Counted from the first letter of the stretch, positions 17,938-27,542 are shown. The stretch is 57,025 bases of DNA from Candidatus Omnitrophota bacterium (GCA_024542975.1 JAMXCZ010000004.1:1-57025), one strand, 5' to 3'. The notes: generated by a model not told the origin, from the letters alone. Made by a program: numbers and translations.

Positions 17938-18918
17938 TTAACTCCTTTCTTTAACCCGAATTCCAAACACTACATCCACGTTCCTATATGGCTTGCCGTC
18001 TACTTCCACATAAGGATATATAAAATAATTCAAGGGCTCCCCTTCCTGGGAGGGCTCAAGAATTATATCGCGCCCTTTACTGAACTCAATGCGGCTTGAA
18101 TCCACCGTCCCGAAATGATACTCATATTTTGATCTGTCCTTCCACGCCTCCGATATATCCACAGGAATCCAGCCTGTGCCTGCCACGTAAAACTCGGCCC
18201 AGCAATGGTAAGACTTCGATTTGGACTTGCCACTCTTGGGGAAGGGTATACCTATAACAAACCTCGCGGGTATGTTGCTTGCGCGGGAAAGGGATATGAA
18301 AACCGAATGAAAATCCGTGCAGTTCCCTTTCTTGAGATCGCATGCGCGCTCGGTATCGCCATTGCCCCAGCCCGGTGTTATCTTGTCGTAGGTAAAATTT
18401 TCGAACACATAATCGTATATAGCCCGCGCTTTTTCCACAACAGTACTTTTGTCTCCGGTTATTTCCGATGCGAGCTTTTTCACTCTGGGGCTTAAGGTAA
18501 CAAGCTTATTCGGAAGGAGGTATTTTTTCAGTTCCTGATCGGAGTAGGTTATTTTACCGGGACTTGCCGGGTCCGGATGGTTCGAATATTCATACCGCTC
18601 GACATTGTACCGCATATTGATTTCTATAGATGAGCTCTCGGGAGACTCTATGGAATAATACGCTATCTTATTTCCGTATTTTTTATCACGCGTTATTTTG
18701 GGCTGCCACCCGCCGGGGCTCTCTTCCTTTATCTTCTGGTACGGAGTCTGGGAGGGATAGGGGGCCCATATTTTTACAATGGAAGCGCCTTCGGGGATAT
18801 CCTTTATTACGTAGTCATAATCCAAAACAACGCTTCTGTGCTTAGGCAATTCCATACTTCTTGCTGCGGGCGCAAGCAAAAACGCAAGCGTAAGAAAAAC
18901 GCTAAAAAATGTTCTCAT
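17938..18918 (-). CDS. Secreted transglutaminase-like protein
   Basis: ACDLKKGNCTDFHSVFISLSRASNIPARFVIGIPFP..SYHCWAEFYVAGTGWIPVDISEAW (Cys/His/Asp triad context). Confidence 0.85.
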   Translation of the reverse strand: MRTFFSVFLTLAFLLAPAARSMELPKHRSVVLDYDYVIKDIPEGASIVKIWAPYPSQTPYQKIKEESPGGWQPKITRDKKYGNKIAYYSIESPESSSIEINMRYNVERYEYSNHPDPASPGKITYSDQELKKYLLPNKLVTLSPRVKKLASEITGDKSTVVEKARAIYDYVFENFTYDKITPGWGNGDTERACDLKKGNCTDFHSVFISLSRASNIPARFVIGIPFPKSGKSKSKSYHCWAEFYVAGTGWIPVDISEAWKDRSKYEYHFGTVDSSRIEFSKGRDIILEPSQEGEPLNYFIYPYVEVDGKPYRNVDVVFGIRVKERS

Positions 18919-19405
18919 TTTCTGCTTCGTTTATAGAGTGGCCGTAATATAAAATTTTGGCGTCTTTTCCGACTGCAATAATCGTCGGTACTCCGCGCAC
19001 GCCGTATGCATTGGCCACACTTCCGTCAGAATCGAGCGCCATCGGATAAGATAGCCCCTTTTTTTCGGCAAATGCTGCGACTTTAGCCCGGCTTTCGCCC
19101 TCATTAATGCCGATTACGGCTACTTTACCCTTGTTTTTTCGGTAGAAATTTTCGACATGCGGAGCTTCCGCTGCGCAGTGAGGGCACCAGGTGGCCCAAA
19201 ACACCAAAACCGCCTTTTTTTCTTTTAATACATCCTTCAGGATTATTCTTTCCCCTCCGGTCGTCTCCAGCGTAAAATCAGGAGCAGCATCGCCCAGGCC
19301 AATTGCATAAACATTATTCGTAAAACACCCTACGAGTGCGCCAAAGAATAGAAGCGACGTAAAAAGAGCAGGCCGGATCCGGAAAGTCTTTGTGTAATTA
19401 TTCAT
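18902..19405 (-). CDS. TlpA-like thioredoxin family protein
   Basis: LGDAAPDFTLETTGGERIILKDVLKEKKAVLVFWATWCPHCAAEAPHVENF; ATG at 19405 preferred. Confidence 0.88.
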   Translation of the reverse strand: MNNYTKTFRIRPALFTSLLFFGALVGCFTNNVYAIGLGDAAPDFTLETTGGERIILKDVLKEKKAVLVFWATWCPHCAAEAPHVENFYRKNKGKVAVIGINEGESRAKVAAFAEKKGLSYPMALDSDGSVANAYGVRGVPTIIAVGKDAKILYYGHSINEAENENIF

Positions 19406-19419
19406 TTTTAACCATCTCA

Positions 19420-20118
19420 TTATATACTGAGCATCCCGGCTCTGTAAATAAAATATTCGCCGAGAAGGATCATCAGGAAAGCCATGACCCTCTGAACAGC
19501 ATGCATCCACCTCTCGGATTTACGTACGGTCGCAAGTATCCCCGCAAAGGTGCCGATAAGTATAAGAAGCGTCCCAAGGCCTATTGCGAATACGAAAAGG
19601 AGTGTAAAACCAAAAACAGGGTTTTGCTTCGTAGCCACATACGTAAGAAGGGCCCCCAGAACAGCCGCGGTACACGGCGCAGCCACAAATCCCGACGCAG
19701 CGCCCATAAAAAACACCGGGATAATCGATCCGCCCTTTCTCACACGCCCCACACCGGCCCTGCTCAACAAAAAAGTGGGAAGCGTTATGACGCCGAGCAG
19801 CGCGAGAGCAAAAAGGATGATTATATTCCCCACTATGAGATGCGCTACCGGGTTTGACTGAAGTTGGCCGAAAAGTTTTCCCGTAACCGCAGCGACCATC
19901 CCGAGCGCGGCAAACGTAAAGGCCATGCCAAGGACGTAGCTTAATGACAGTATGAAATTTCTAAAGCGCGATTTTTCCTTCTGCCCGCCTATCACGCCCA
20001 CTATTATAGGTATGAGAGGGTATACGCAGGGAGTAAAAGACGCGGCTACCCCTCCTAAGAATATCGCAATGTAGGTTATTACCGAAATATCTGAAAGGTA
20101 GCTTGAAATGTTTTCCAT
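19420..20118 (-). CDS. CcdA/DsbD-like cytochrome c biogenesis membrane protein
   Basis: GGVAASFTPCVYPLIPIIVGVIGG, FMGAASGFVAAPCTAAVLGALLTYV. Confidence 0.9.
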   Translation of the reverse strand: MENISSYLSDISVITYIAIFLGGVAASFTPCVYPLIPIIVGVIGGQKEKSRFRNFILSLSYVLGMAFTFAALGMVAAVTGKLFGQLQSNPVAHLIVGNIIILFALALLGVITLPTFLLSRAGVGRVRKGGSIIPVFFMGAASGFVAAPCTAAVLGALLTYVATKQNPVFGFTLLFVFAIGLGTLLILIGTFAGILATVRKSERWMHAVQRVMAFLMILLGEYFIYRAGMLSI

Positions 20119-20124
20119 AGTAAT

Positions 20125-20147
20125 AATGATACTACGAAAGTATCATT
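20125..20147. promoter_or_regulatory. Operator palindrome inside the ccdA promoter
   Basis: aatgatact-acgaa-agtatcatt; on the minus strand TTGACA-N16-TATCAT flanks/overlaps it. Confidence 0.7.
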
Positions 20148-20931
20148 TGTCAATTGAAATTTTCTTTTTTTTCGGCACGCTAAATACGGCGCGACCGAGA
20201 AGGAAATAAATATTGCCCCTTGAGCGTTTCACCATGGCTGCGGGGAGAAAACTTCTTTTTGAGCGCAATACCTCTTTTACAACTCCGGCTTTTTCCCCGC
20301 CTTTTACGATAAAAATTATGTTGCGCGCATTCAGGAGTACGGGCAACGTAAGTGTTATACGCTCCGTCTTTACCGCGCTATCACTTACGGATACTACCAG
20401 GCGCTTTCTTTCCTGAAGAGTTTTGTTGCCCGGAAAGAGCGACGCGGTGTGCCCATCGGCGCCGAGTCCAAGCATAATCAGGTCAAATTTGGGAAATCCA
20501 CCTTTTTTTATTTTAAAAAAAATCTTTACGCTTCTTTCATATTTCACAGCGGAAAGGGCGGATGTTTTCTCTATGCTTACCGCATGGACGTTACGCGAGG
20601 GAAAACCTGCGCGGTCAAGGAGGTTTTCTTTTACCATGCGGTAATTGCTTTCACGGTTTTTTTTGGAAACAAATCTTTCGTCCGCAAAGAAGATATGGGT
20701 AGACTGCCGGTTTATTTCTTTGCCGGACGCGGCGAGGCGCCTGTAAAATCCAACCGGGGAAGTTCCTCCGGAAACCGCCGCCGTAAATACACCTCTTTCT
20801 CTCATTGCCCCTTCACCGATCTCCTTCCATTTCTCGCAGGCAAATTCGTCAAGGGTATAATGATCGTCAAAAATAAGGATAGACCCCTTTTTAGCCGTTC
20901 GCAAAACGCCATTTCCTTCTGTCTCTTTCAA
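20143..20931 (-). CDS. pgl: 6-phosphogluconolactonase
   Basis: AVSGGTSPVGFYRRLA, IFFADERFVSKKNRESNYRMVKENLL, DLIMLGLGADGHTASLFPG. Confidence 0.92.
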   Translation of the reverse strand: MKETEGNGVLRTAKKGSILIFDDHYTLDEFACEKWKEIGEGAMRERGVFTAAVSGGTSPVGFYRRLAASGKEINRQSTHIFFADERFVSKKNRESNYRMVKENLLDRAGFPSRNVHAVSIEKTSALSAVKYERSVKIFFKIKKGGFPKFDLIMLGLGADGHTASLFPGNKTLQERKRLVVSVSDSAVKTERITLTLPVLLNARNIIFIVKGGEKAGVVKEVLRSKRSFLPAAMVKRSRGNIYFLLGRAVFSVPKKKKISIDK

Positions 20932-22438
20932 TCAGCTCGCCTGCTGCCCGAGGACCCCACGTGAACGCGGAATAATTGGGGAAGTCCTGTGGCGAGTTGT
21001 TTTCCCAGCTCTTTACGATCGGATCTACAACCTCCCACATCGCTTCTACCCCGTCCTGGCGCGCAAAGAGTGTCAAATCCCCTTTTATACAGTCTACAAG
21101 GAGGCGCTCATAAGGCGGGTGCTGCCTGATCTTAAAATTCTTTTCGTAGTTAAATTCCATCTTGACGGAATACGGCTGGTTTCCTACCCCGGGATATTTT
21201 ACACTGAAGCCCAGGTAGATCTCTTCTTCGGGCTGTAGGCCTAAAACAATACTATTGGGCTTTAAATCGTCGCAGGTCCTCCCGAACAATTTTAAAGGCG
21301 GCTGCTTGAACTGAACGTATATTTCGCTCAAACGCTCACGCATCCTTTTTCCTGCGCGGACATAAAAAGGGACGTCCGCCCATCGCCAGTTGTCGATATA
21401 AAATTTCCCGGCAAAAAACGTAGGGACAAAAGACCCGGGCGAGACATTTTCTTCTTTCCTGTAACCGGGAACATTTTTATTACCTAATTTGCCCGGGCCA
21501 TATTGGCCGCGCACAAAAAAAGAATCTATATACTGTTTACTCATAGGCCTTATGGTGCGAAATACCTTTACCTTCTCGTCCCTTACGAGGTCCGCTTCAA
21601 AGCCTACCGGGGGCTCCATCGCAACAAGCGCCATAAGTTGCATTATGTGGTTCTGGACAATGTCCCTCACCACGCCTGACTGTTCGTAAAAAACGCCTCT
21701 GTGCTCAATACCCATGTCTTCCGCCACTGTAATTTGTACATGGTCGATGTAGCGCCTGTTCCATAAGGGCTCGAAAATGCTGTTTCCGAAGCGGAAAAAA
21801 AGTATGTTTTGGACCGTGTCCTTACCGAGGTAGTGGTCTATGCGGTAAATCTGCTTTTCGTCAAATGCCTCTAAGAGCAGGTTGTTAAGGCGCGTGGCTG
21901 ACTCTTTATCCCTGCCGAACGGCTTCTCGATTATCGCCTTACTTCTTAAGGGACCTTTGCAAAGATTAAATTTTTGCAAGCGGCGAATGATACCGGGAAC
22001 AAGTTTCGGCGGAACTGCAAGGTAAAACAAAATATTCGGCTCGGCGCTTCCTGAACCTTTGGACAGCTTTTCTATTTTTCCGCACAGATTCTCGTATAAT
22101 TCATCCCTACCGAGATCGCCCGCGAGGTAGGAAAGGTGCCCGGAAAAACCATCTATTTCCTTTTTCCCCGGACGGTTTCTTTTAAATTTCCCTATGGCAG
22201 ACTTCGCAAAATTACGGTATTGTTTATCGTTCAATTCGGGAAGCCCTACACCCAAAATAGAAAATTCCTTTACAAAATTCTCTTCGGCGTAAAGATGGTA
22301 AACAGAGGGTAAGATCTTGCGGGCGCTCAAATCGCCCGCGCCGCCGAATATAACCATAACGAAAGGGCTTACCTTAGGTAAGGCAATAGGCACTTCGCAC
22401 GTTTCCAAAAATCTGCTCTGCAATTTTATTTTTTGCAT
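20891..22438 (-). CDS. zwf: Glucose-6-phosphate 1-dehydrogenase
   Basis: VIFGGAGDLSARKILPSVYHLY, AIIEKPFGRDKESATRLN, IYRIDHYLGKDTVQNILFFRFGNSIFEPLWNR. Confidence 0.95.
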   Translation of the reverse strand: MQKIKLQSRFLETCEVPIALPKVSPFVMVIFGGAGDLSARKILPSVYHLYAEENFVKEFSILGVGLPELNDKQYRNFAKSAIGKFKRNRPGKKEIDGFSGHLSYLAGDLGRDELYENLCGKIEKLSKGSGSAEPNILFYLAVPPKLVPGIIRRLQKFNLCKGPLRSKAIIEKPFGRDKESATRLNNLLLEAFDEKQIYRIDHYLGKDTVQNILFFRFGNSIFEPLWNRRYIDHVQITVAEDMGIEHRGVFYEQSGVVRDIVQNHIMQLMALVAMEPPVGFEADLVRDEKVKVFRTIRPMSKQYIDSFFVRGQYGPGKLGNKNVPGYRKEENVSPGSFVPTFFAGKFYIDNWRWADVPFYVRAGKRMRERLSEIYVQFKQPPLKLFGRTCDDLKPNSIVLGLQPEEEIYLGFSVKYPGVGNQPYSVKMEFNYEKNFKIRQHPPYERLLVDCIKGDLTLFARQDGVEAMWEVVDPIVKSWENNSPQDFPNYSAFTWGPRAAGELIERDRRKWRFANG

Positions 22439-23559
22439 AACTCTTTGGATTTTTTCTCTATCGTATCGAGAAGCGAGTCAAAGGACTTTACAAATGCCCC
22501 GACCCCGTCTTTTAGCAGTTTCGCGCATACTGTGTTTATATCAATGCCCATGTTGCCGAGCGCTTGAATCGTATCGGCGCTTTTGCTTATATCCCGCGAA
22601 AGCGCCTCCCGGACGGCGCCGTGATCCAGAAAAGCCTCGAGCGTAGCTCCGGGCATTGTATTTACCGTATTTTTCGCTATCAATTCGGTTACATATTTGA
22701 TATCGCTGTAGGCAGGGTTTTTTGCGCTCGTGGATCCCCAGAGCGGACGCTGTATATTTGCGCCCTTTTCTTTTAGTTTTTTAAATTCGCCTGAAGAAAA
22801 AATTTCCAGGAATTTTCCGTAGATTACAGCGGAATTGGCAACTGCGGCTTTACCCTTTAGCGCGGTTTTTTCTTCTTTCCTTTGTCGATTGCCCTCACGG
22901 GACGCTTCCTCATCCAGCAACTTGTCGCACGCCGTATCGATCCTGCTTACAAAAACGCTTGCGACAGAATGCACCTTTCGCGCGTCGCGGCCGCTGTCGA
23001 GCAGGCGCCTTATTCCGCGCATGTACGCTCCAGCAGTTTTTATGTACTGCTCGAGAGAGAAAATTAGCGTTATGTTGATATTTGCGCCGCTCGCGGTCAA
23101 TTCTTCTACGGCGCCGAAACCTTCATCCGTAGACGGCACTTTCAGCATCAGATTCGGGCGGTTTACGGATTTCAGTAATCTTTTTCCCTCTTCTATGGTC
23201 TCGCGGGTTTTAAATGCCAGCTTGGGATTTATCTCGAGGCTTACATACCCATCAAGCCCGCCTGTTTCCCCGTAAACACCCCTGAATAGATCGCAGGCGT
23301 CCTGAATGTCTCCTGTAGTAAGTTTGTCATAAATTTCAAACGTTGTTTTTTCCAAAGAACAAAATTTTTTTATCTCTTCGTCATACTCGTTTCCACCGCT
23401 TATCGATTTATCAAATATCGTCGGGTTTGACGTCATTCCCCTCAAGCCTCTGCCTATTAATTCTTTCAGTTTGCCGCCGGAAATAAGGGACCGGCTGATA
23501 TTGTCAAGCCACACGCTCTGGCCGTAAAGAGAAAGTTTCTCAATGCTGTTTCCACCCAT
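22426..23559 (-). CDS. tal: Transaldolase
   Basis: LRGMTSNPTIFDKSISGGNEYDEEI, NLMLKVPSTDEG, RPLWGSTSAKNPAYSD. Confidence 0.93.
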   Translation of the reverse strand: MGGNSIEKLSLYGQSVWLDNISRSLISGGKLKELIGRGLRGMTSNPTIFDKSISGGNEYDEEIKKFCSLEKTTFEIYDKLTTGDIQDACDLFRGVYGETGGLDGYVSLEINPKLAFKTRETIEEGKRLLKSVNRPNLMLKVPSTDEGFGAVEELTASGANINITLIFSLEQYIKTAGAYMRGIRRLLDSGRDARKVHSVASVFVSRIDTACDKLLDEEASREGNRQRKEEKTALKGKAAVANSAVIYGKFLEIFSSGEFKKLKEKGANIQRPLWGSTSAKNPAYSDIKYVTELIAKNTVNTMPGATLEAFLDHGAVREALSRDISKSADTIQALGNMGIDINTVCAKLLKDGVGAFVKSFDSLLDTIEKKSKELCKK

Positions 23560-23560
23560 G

Positions 23561-24511
23561 TTACGCTCCTTTTTTGCGGCCCAGGACCTTTTGCGCCGCG
23601 CGGATTATGTCTACGTCTTTTAGATGATACTTTGCGAGAAGCTCATCCGGAGAACCGGATTCACCGAAGCTATCCCCGACCGCAACCATTTCTACGGGAA
23701 CGGGATTCTTCTTTACCAGAACCTCCGCCACCGCGCTACCAAGGCCTCCGTTAATCTGGTGCTCTTCACAAGTCACGATCGCGCCTGTTTCGCGGGCAGC
23801 ATTCGTTATGATCGCAGCGTCAATCGGCTTTATTGTATGCATATTGATAACCCTCGCGTTTATTCCCTTGTCGAGAAGCGCATCGGCAGCCTTAAGCGCC
23901 TCCCAAACCATGATCCCGCACGCAATTAAAGTTACGTCCCGCCCGGCCCTTAAGGTATCTGCCTTTCCTATAACAAAGGGGTCTTTTTCCTTCGTAATTG
24001 TAGGTACAGCAAACCTTCCGAGCCTCATATACACGGGGCCGCGCATGTCGGCGATTGCTTTCGTGGCTTTTTTTGTTTCTAAGCCGTCTGCGGGGGCAAG
24101 CACGGTTATGTTGGGCAAAACACGCGTTATGGCGAGATCCTCCAGGCACTGCGCTGTTGCTCCATCCTCGCCTACGGTAAGCCCGGCGTGCGAGCCGACA
24201 AGCTTTACGTTCCGCCTGTTGTAACAGATCGAAATCCTGAGGATACCGTAAGCCCGGTTTGTAAGAAACACCGCAAACGATGAGGCGAACGGAATGAGGC
24301 CTACAAGGCTCAAGCCAACCGCAGAGCCCAGGATATCCTGTTCCGCAATTCCCAGGTTAAAAAATCTTTCCGGAAATTCTTTTTTAAAGCGCTCTGCGCG
24401 GGTAGAGTCTTCCAGGTCTCCTGATACGACTACCACATTCCGGTTTTCCCTCCCCAGCTCCATAAGCGCTTCTCCGAAAGCATCCCTGGTAGCTTTTACC
24501 TCCGGAGACAT
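23561..24511 (-). CDS. Transketolase, C-terminal subunit
   Basis: VVVSGDLEDSTRAERFKKEFPERFFNLGIAEQDILGSAVGLSLVG; GLTVGEDGATAQCLEDLAITR; ATG at 24511 preferred. Confidence 0.92.
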   Translation of the reverse strand: MSPEVKATRDAFGEALMELGRENRNVVVVSGDLEDSTRAERFKKEFPERFFNLGIAEQDILGSAVGLSLVGLIPFASSFAVFLTNRAYGILRISICYNRRNVKLVGSHAGLTVGEDGATAQCLEDLAITRVLPNITVLAPADGLETKKATKAIADMRGPVYMRLGRFAVPTITKEKDPFVIGKADTLRAGRDVTLIACGIMVWEALKAADALLDKGINARVINMHTIKPIDAAIITNAARETGAIVTCEEHQINGGLGSAVAEVLVKKNPVPVEMVAVGDSFGESGSPDELLAKYHLKDVDIIRAAQKVLGRKKGA

Positions 24512-24512
24512 A

Positions 24513-25340
24513 TTACTCCCCTCCCAATTCTTTAATCGCTTTTTCATACTCATCTTTTTTAGGGGCTTTACCGTGCCATTTGGCCTGGCCCTCCATAAAC
24601 GAAACGCCTTTACCCTTAGTGGTACGCGCAATTATAAATGTGGGCTTTCCTCGAACGGTATCAAATTCGTCGAGCGCGGATATTATTTTTTTAAAATCGT
24701 GGCCGTCTATCTCTATGGTATGCCACCCGAAGCTTCGCCATTTGTCAGCGAGCGGATCTTCGTTCTTTATCTCGCTTACCGGGCCGTTTTCCTGGACCAT
24801 GTTGCGGTCAAGAATGGCGCACACCTTATCCAGTTTATGGTGCGAGGCGGTCATCGCCGCTTCCCAGTTCTGGCCTTCCTGAATTTCCCCGTCGCCCAGC
24901 AGGCAATAAACATTAAAGTTCTCCTTCTTAATTTTTGCGCCGAGCGCAATGCCGTTTGCGACAGACAGCCCCTGGCCCAATGAACCCGTTGAAAGTTCGA
25001 CCCCCGGAACGCCGATGTGAACGTGGCCCTGAAGCCGGCTTCCCAATTTACGAAACGTCTTAAGTTCTTCTTTCGGGAAATAACCACGGTTTGCGAGGGT
25101 CACGTATACAACGGGGCTCGCGTGCCCCTTCGACATTATAAACCGGTCCCTTAAGGGCCAGGAAGGGTTTTCGGGCTTGTGCTTCATTTTGTAGTAATAA
25201 AGAGCTATCAAAATCTCAACGGCGGATAACGAGCCGCCGGGGTGTCCGCTCCCGGCCTCATATATTGTGCGAAGGATTTCTTTTCTGAACCGGCGGGCCA
25301 GGCCTTGCAACTCTTCGATATCTACTTTTTTCGTGTCCAT
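24513..25340 (-). CDS. Transketolase, N-terminal (TPP-binding) subunit
   Basis: GSGHPGGSLSAVEILIALYY, SKGHASPVVY, LLGDGEIQEGQNWEAAMTASHH. Confidence 0.93.
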   Translation of the reverse strand: MDTKKVDIEELQGLARRFRKEILRTIYEAGSGHPGGSLSAVEILIALYYYKMKHKPENPSWPLRDRFIMSKGHASPVVYVTLANRGYFPKEELKTFRKLGSRLQGHVHIGVPGVELSTGSLGQGLSVANGIALGAKIKKENFNVYCLLGDGEIQEGQNWEAAMTASHHKLDKVCAILDRNMVQENGPVSEIKNEDPLADKWRSFGWHTIEIDGHDFKKIISALDEFDTVRGKPTFIIARTTKGKGVSFMEGQAKWHGKAPKKDEYEKAIKELGGE

Positions 25341-25353
25341 ATCGTTTCTAAAA

Positions 25354-25413
25354 GAGATCCTTCGTCACTGCCTGCCTGCCAGCAGGCAGGCAGGCAGGCG
25401 TTCCTCAAGATGA
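25354..25413. repeat. Intergenic GAGATCCTTCGTC...TTCCTCAAGATGA element with nested CCTGC inverted repeat
   Basis: gagatccttcgtcactgcctgcctgccagcaggcaggcaggcaggcgttcctcaagatga. Confidence 0.55.
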
Positions 25414-25458
25414 ATGGTTGGGGAGTTTTTTTATGTAAAAAAACTCCCCAACCATTCA
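25411..25458. repeat. Perfect 23-bp-arm palindrome with 2-nt centre between gnd and tktN
   Basis: tgaatggttggggagttttttta tg taaaaaaactccccaaccattca. Confidence 0.85.
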
Positions 25459-25459
25459 A

Positions 25460-26362
25460 TTACTTTTTTGCGACAGCGTGCCCGCCGAATTCGTTACGGA
25501 GCGCCGCGATAACCTTCGCGCTAAAAGACTCTTTCTGCCTGGAGCGAAAGCGCTCTAAAAGCGCCAGTGTGATAACCGGCGCCGGCACATTCTCGTTTAT
25601 CGCTTCCGCCACTGTCCAACGCCCTTCCCCGGAATCAGCGACAAAACCGCGTATATCCTTAAGATGCGGGCTCTTCTTAAATGTATTTTCGGCAAGCTCC
25701 AGGATCCAGGAGCGTATGACGCTGCCCTGGTTCCACAAATGCGAGATGCCTTCAAGGCTAAGATTGAATTCCTTTTTCGCTTCCATTACCTCGAATCCCT
25801 CGCCGTAAGCCTGCAACATTGCGTATTCGATTCCGTTATGAACCATTTTTACGAAGTGTCCCGTTCCGTTCGAGCCGGCGCGCAGATATCCATCCTTCGG
25901 CGCAAGCGCCTGAAACACAGGCTCAAGAGCTTTAAAAGCCTTCTCCTCGCCGCCTATCATAAGGCAATACCCCACCGTAAGGCCCCAGACGCCGCCGCTC
26001 GTCCCTGCATCGATAAAATATATGTCTTTCTTTCTGAGTTCCGCGGCTCTCCTTACGGAATCTTTGTAATAGGAATTGCCTCCGTCTATTATTGTGTCAT
26101 TTTTTTCCATTAATGAAGCGAGCGAATTTATCGTCTCTTCCGTAGGGCGCCCTGCCGGCACCATGACCCATACAGAGCGCGGGGGCCTTAATTTAGCTAT
26201 AAGGTTCTCGAGCGAAGCGGATGGTTCGGCGCCCTTTTTTGCGAGAGATTTACGCAACTCTTCGCTTAAATCATACACCACTACCTCGTGGCCATGCCGA
26301 AGCAAGCGCTCTACCATATTCCCACCCATTTTCCCCAGGCCTACGAAACCTATTTTCATCAT
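25460..26362 (-). CDS. gnd: 6-phosphogluconate dehydrogenase (decarboxylating), short form
   Basis: KIGFVGLGKMGGNMVERLLRHGHEVVVYD, IIDGGNSYYKDSVRRA, GHFVKMVHNGIEYAMLQAYGEGFEVM. Confidence 0.93.
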   Translation of the reverse strand: MMKIGFVGLGKMGGNMVERLLRHGHEVVVYDLSEELRKSLAKKGAEPSASLENLIAKLRPPRSVWVMVPAGRPTEETINSLASLMEKNDTIIDGGNSYYKDSVRRAAELRKKDIYFIDAGTSGGVWGLTVGYCLMIGGEEKAFKALEPVFQALAPKDGYLRAGSNGTGHFVKMVHNGIEYAMLQAYGEGFEVMEAKKEFNLSLEGISHLWNQGSVIRSWILELAENTFKKSPHLKDIRGFVADSGEGRWTVAEAINENVPAPVITLALLERFRSRQKESFSAKVIAALRNEFGGHAVAKK

Positions 26363-26377
26363 CTTCTCCTTTTTATT

Positions 26378-26402
26378 AAATGATACTACTGGAGTATCAT
26401 TT
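26378..26402. promoter_or_regulatory. Operator palindrome inside the gnd promoter (same family as 20125-20147)
   Basis: aaatgatact-actgg-agtatcattt; minus strand TTGACA-N17-TATCAT. Confidence 0.7.
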
Positions 26403-26414
26403 TGTCAAGGATAA

Positions 26415-27008
26415 CTACTTTTTATCCGCTTCTATATCTATTATAATTTTTACTTCATCCCCTACGACAAATCCGCCGTCGGGCATTTTGTCGTTCCAGG
26501 AAATGCCGAAATCCCTGCGATTTATTACAGTCCAGCCCGAGAGGCCTATTACCTCTCCGCCGAATGGGCTCGTCACGGGGCCTAAAATAAAAGCGGGTCC
26601 GGATACTTCCCTCCTTATCCCGCGCATGGTCAGGTCGCCGAGGATTTCGTAATCATCGCCTTTTCTTACAAGTTTTTTGATCCTGAACAGAATCGTCGGG
26701 TAGTTCTCGACATCGAAGAAATCACGGCCCTTTAAGTGCTTATCCCTCGCCTCAAGGCGCGTATCGATGCTTCCGGCATTTATAATAACCCATCCGCTAA
26801 GCGCCCCGGGATTTTCCGCATCAAAGTGCACCTCGCCTTTATAATCGGTAAATACACCGCGTGTCGTGCCAACCTTCATATGTGTAATAGCAAATCCAAA
26901 CGTAGAATGCGTAGGATCGATTTTATACGTACCGGCCAGAGATATATTACTTAAGGATAATACCGATACCAAAATAGCTGTCAAAATAACAAGCTGTCTT
27001 TTTCCCAT
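26415..27008 (-). CDS. YceI family periplasmic protein
   Basis: AGTYKIDPTHSTFGFAITHMKVGTTRGVFTDYKGEVHFD. Confidence 0.9.
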   Translation of the reverse strand: MGKRQLVILTAILVSVLSLSNISLAGTYKIDPTHSTFGFAITHMKVGTTRGVFTDYKGEVHFDAENPGALSGWVIINAGSIDTRLEARDKHLKGRDFFDVENYPTILFRIKKLVRKGDDYEILGDLTMRGIRREVSGPAFILGPVTSPFGGEVIGLSGWTVINRRDFGISWNDKMPDGGFVVGDEVKIIIDIEADKK

Positions 27009-27042
27009 ATCGTCTCCTCTTTAAGAGAGGGGGTGGAGTTTT

Positions 27043-27498
27043 CTATTTCGGGATTGGATGGAAGCCAAGCAACTCCAGCATGTCCTCAAACAGGTTCATG
27101 GAATCCTGCGCCAAATAATTATACGGAGATACCTCTTTTTTACCTGTATCTACGATCCATGCCAATTCAATTTCGCTGTCTGCCTCCGTTATCCTTTCCC
27201 GCACCAGAAACGGGGAATGCTTAAGGACATCGGGCCTCGGTTCGGCTACCTCATTTATAAAATGCACTATGTATTTATCAGGGTTGTAGGAAAGTTGCGA
27301 AATATACGTCTCTTTAAGCCCACCGGTAAAAAAAAGCGTATTCACATAAACCGAACAGATGTCTTTTATGGTATGAGCGGCATTCTCGTAAGGCTTGTAG
27401 CGTTGGGTAAACGTGATAACGTCCGATTCGCCGTCCGCAAAAGCGAAAGAGGAAATTAGAAACAGCGCTACGATTGTGCGTTTCATTAAAAGTGCCAT
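27043..27498 (-). CDS. Hypothetical secreted protein
   Basis: 151 aa ORF with N-terminal signal peptide, operon-consistent placement. Confidence 0.55.
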   Translation of the reverse strand: MALLMKRTIVALFLISSFAFADGESDVITFTQRYKPYENAAHTIKDICSVYVNTLFFTGGLKETYISQLSYNPDKYIVHFINEVAEPRPDVLKHSPFLVRERITEADSEIELAWIVDTGKKEVSPYNYLAQDSMNLFEDMLELLGFHPIPK

Positions 27499-27542
27499 TT
27501 CCGCTATATTTTAGCACTTTTCGCGGTAAAATCCAGCTTTTA

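Noticed and set aside
23561-25340. Split transketolase as a frameshift
   Set aside because: Separate N- and C-terminal transketolase subunits are common in bacteria and archaea; both ORFs have proper starts.
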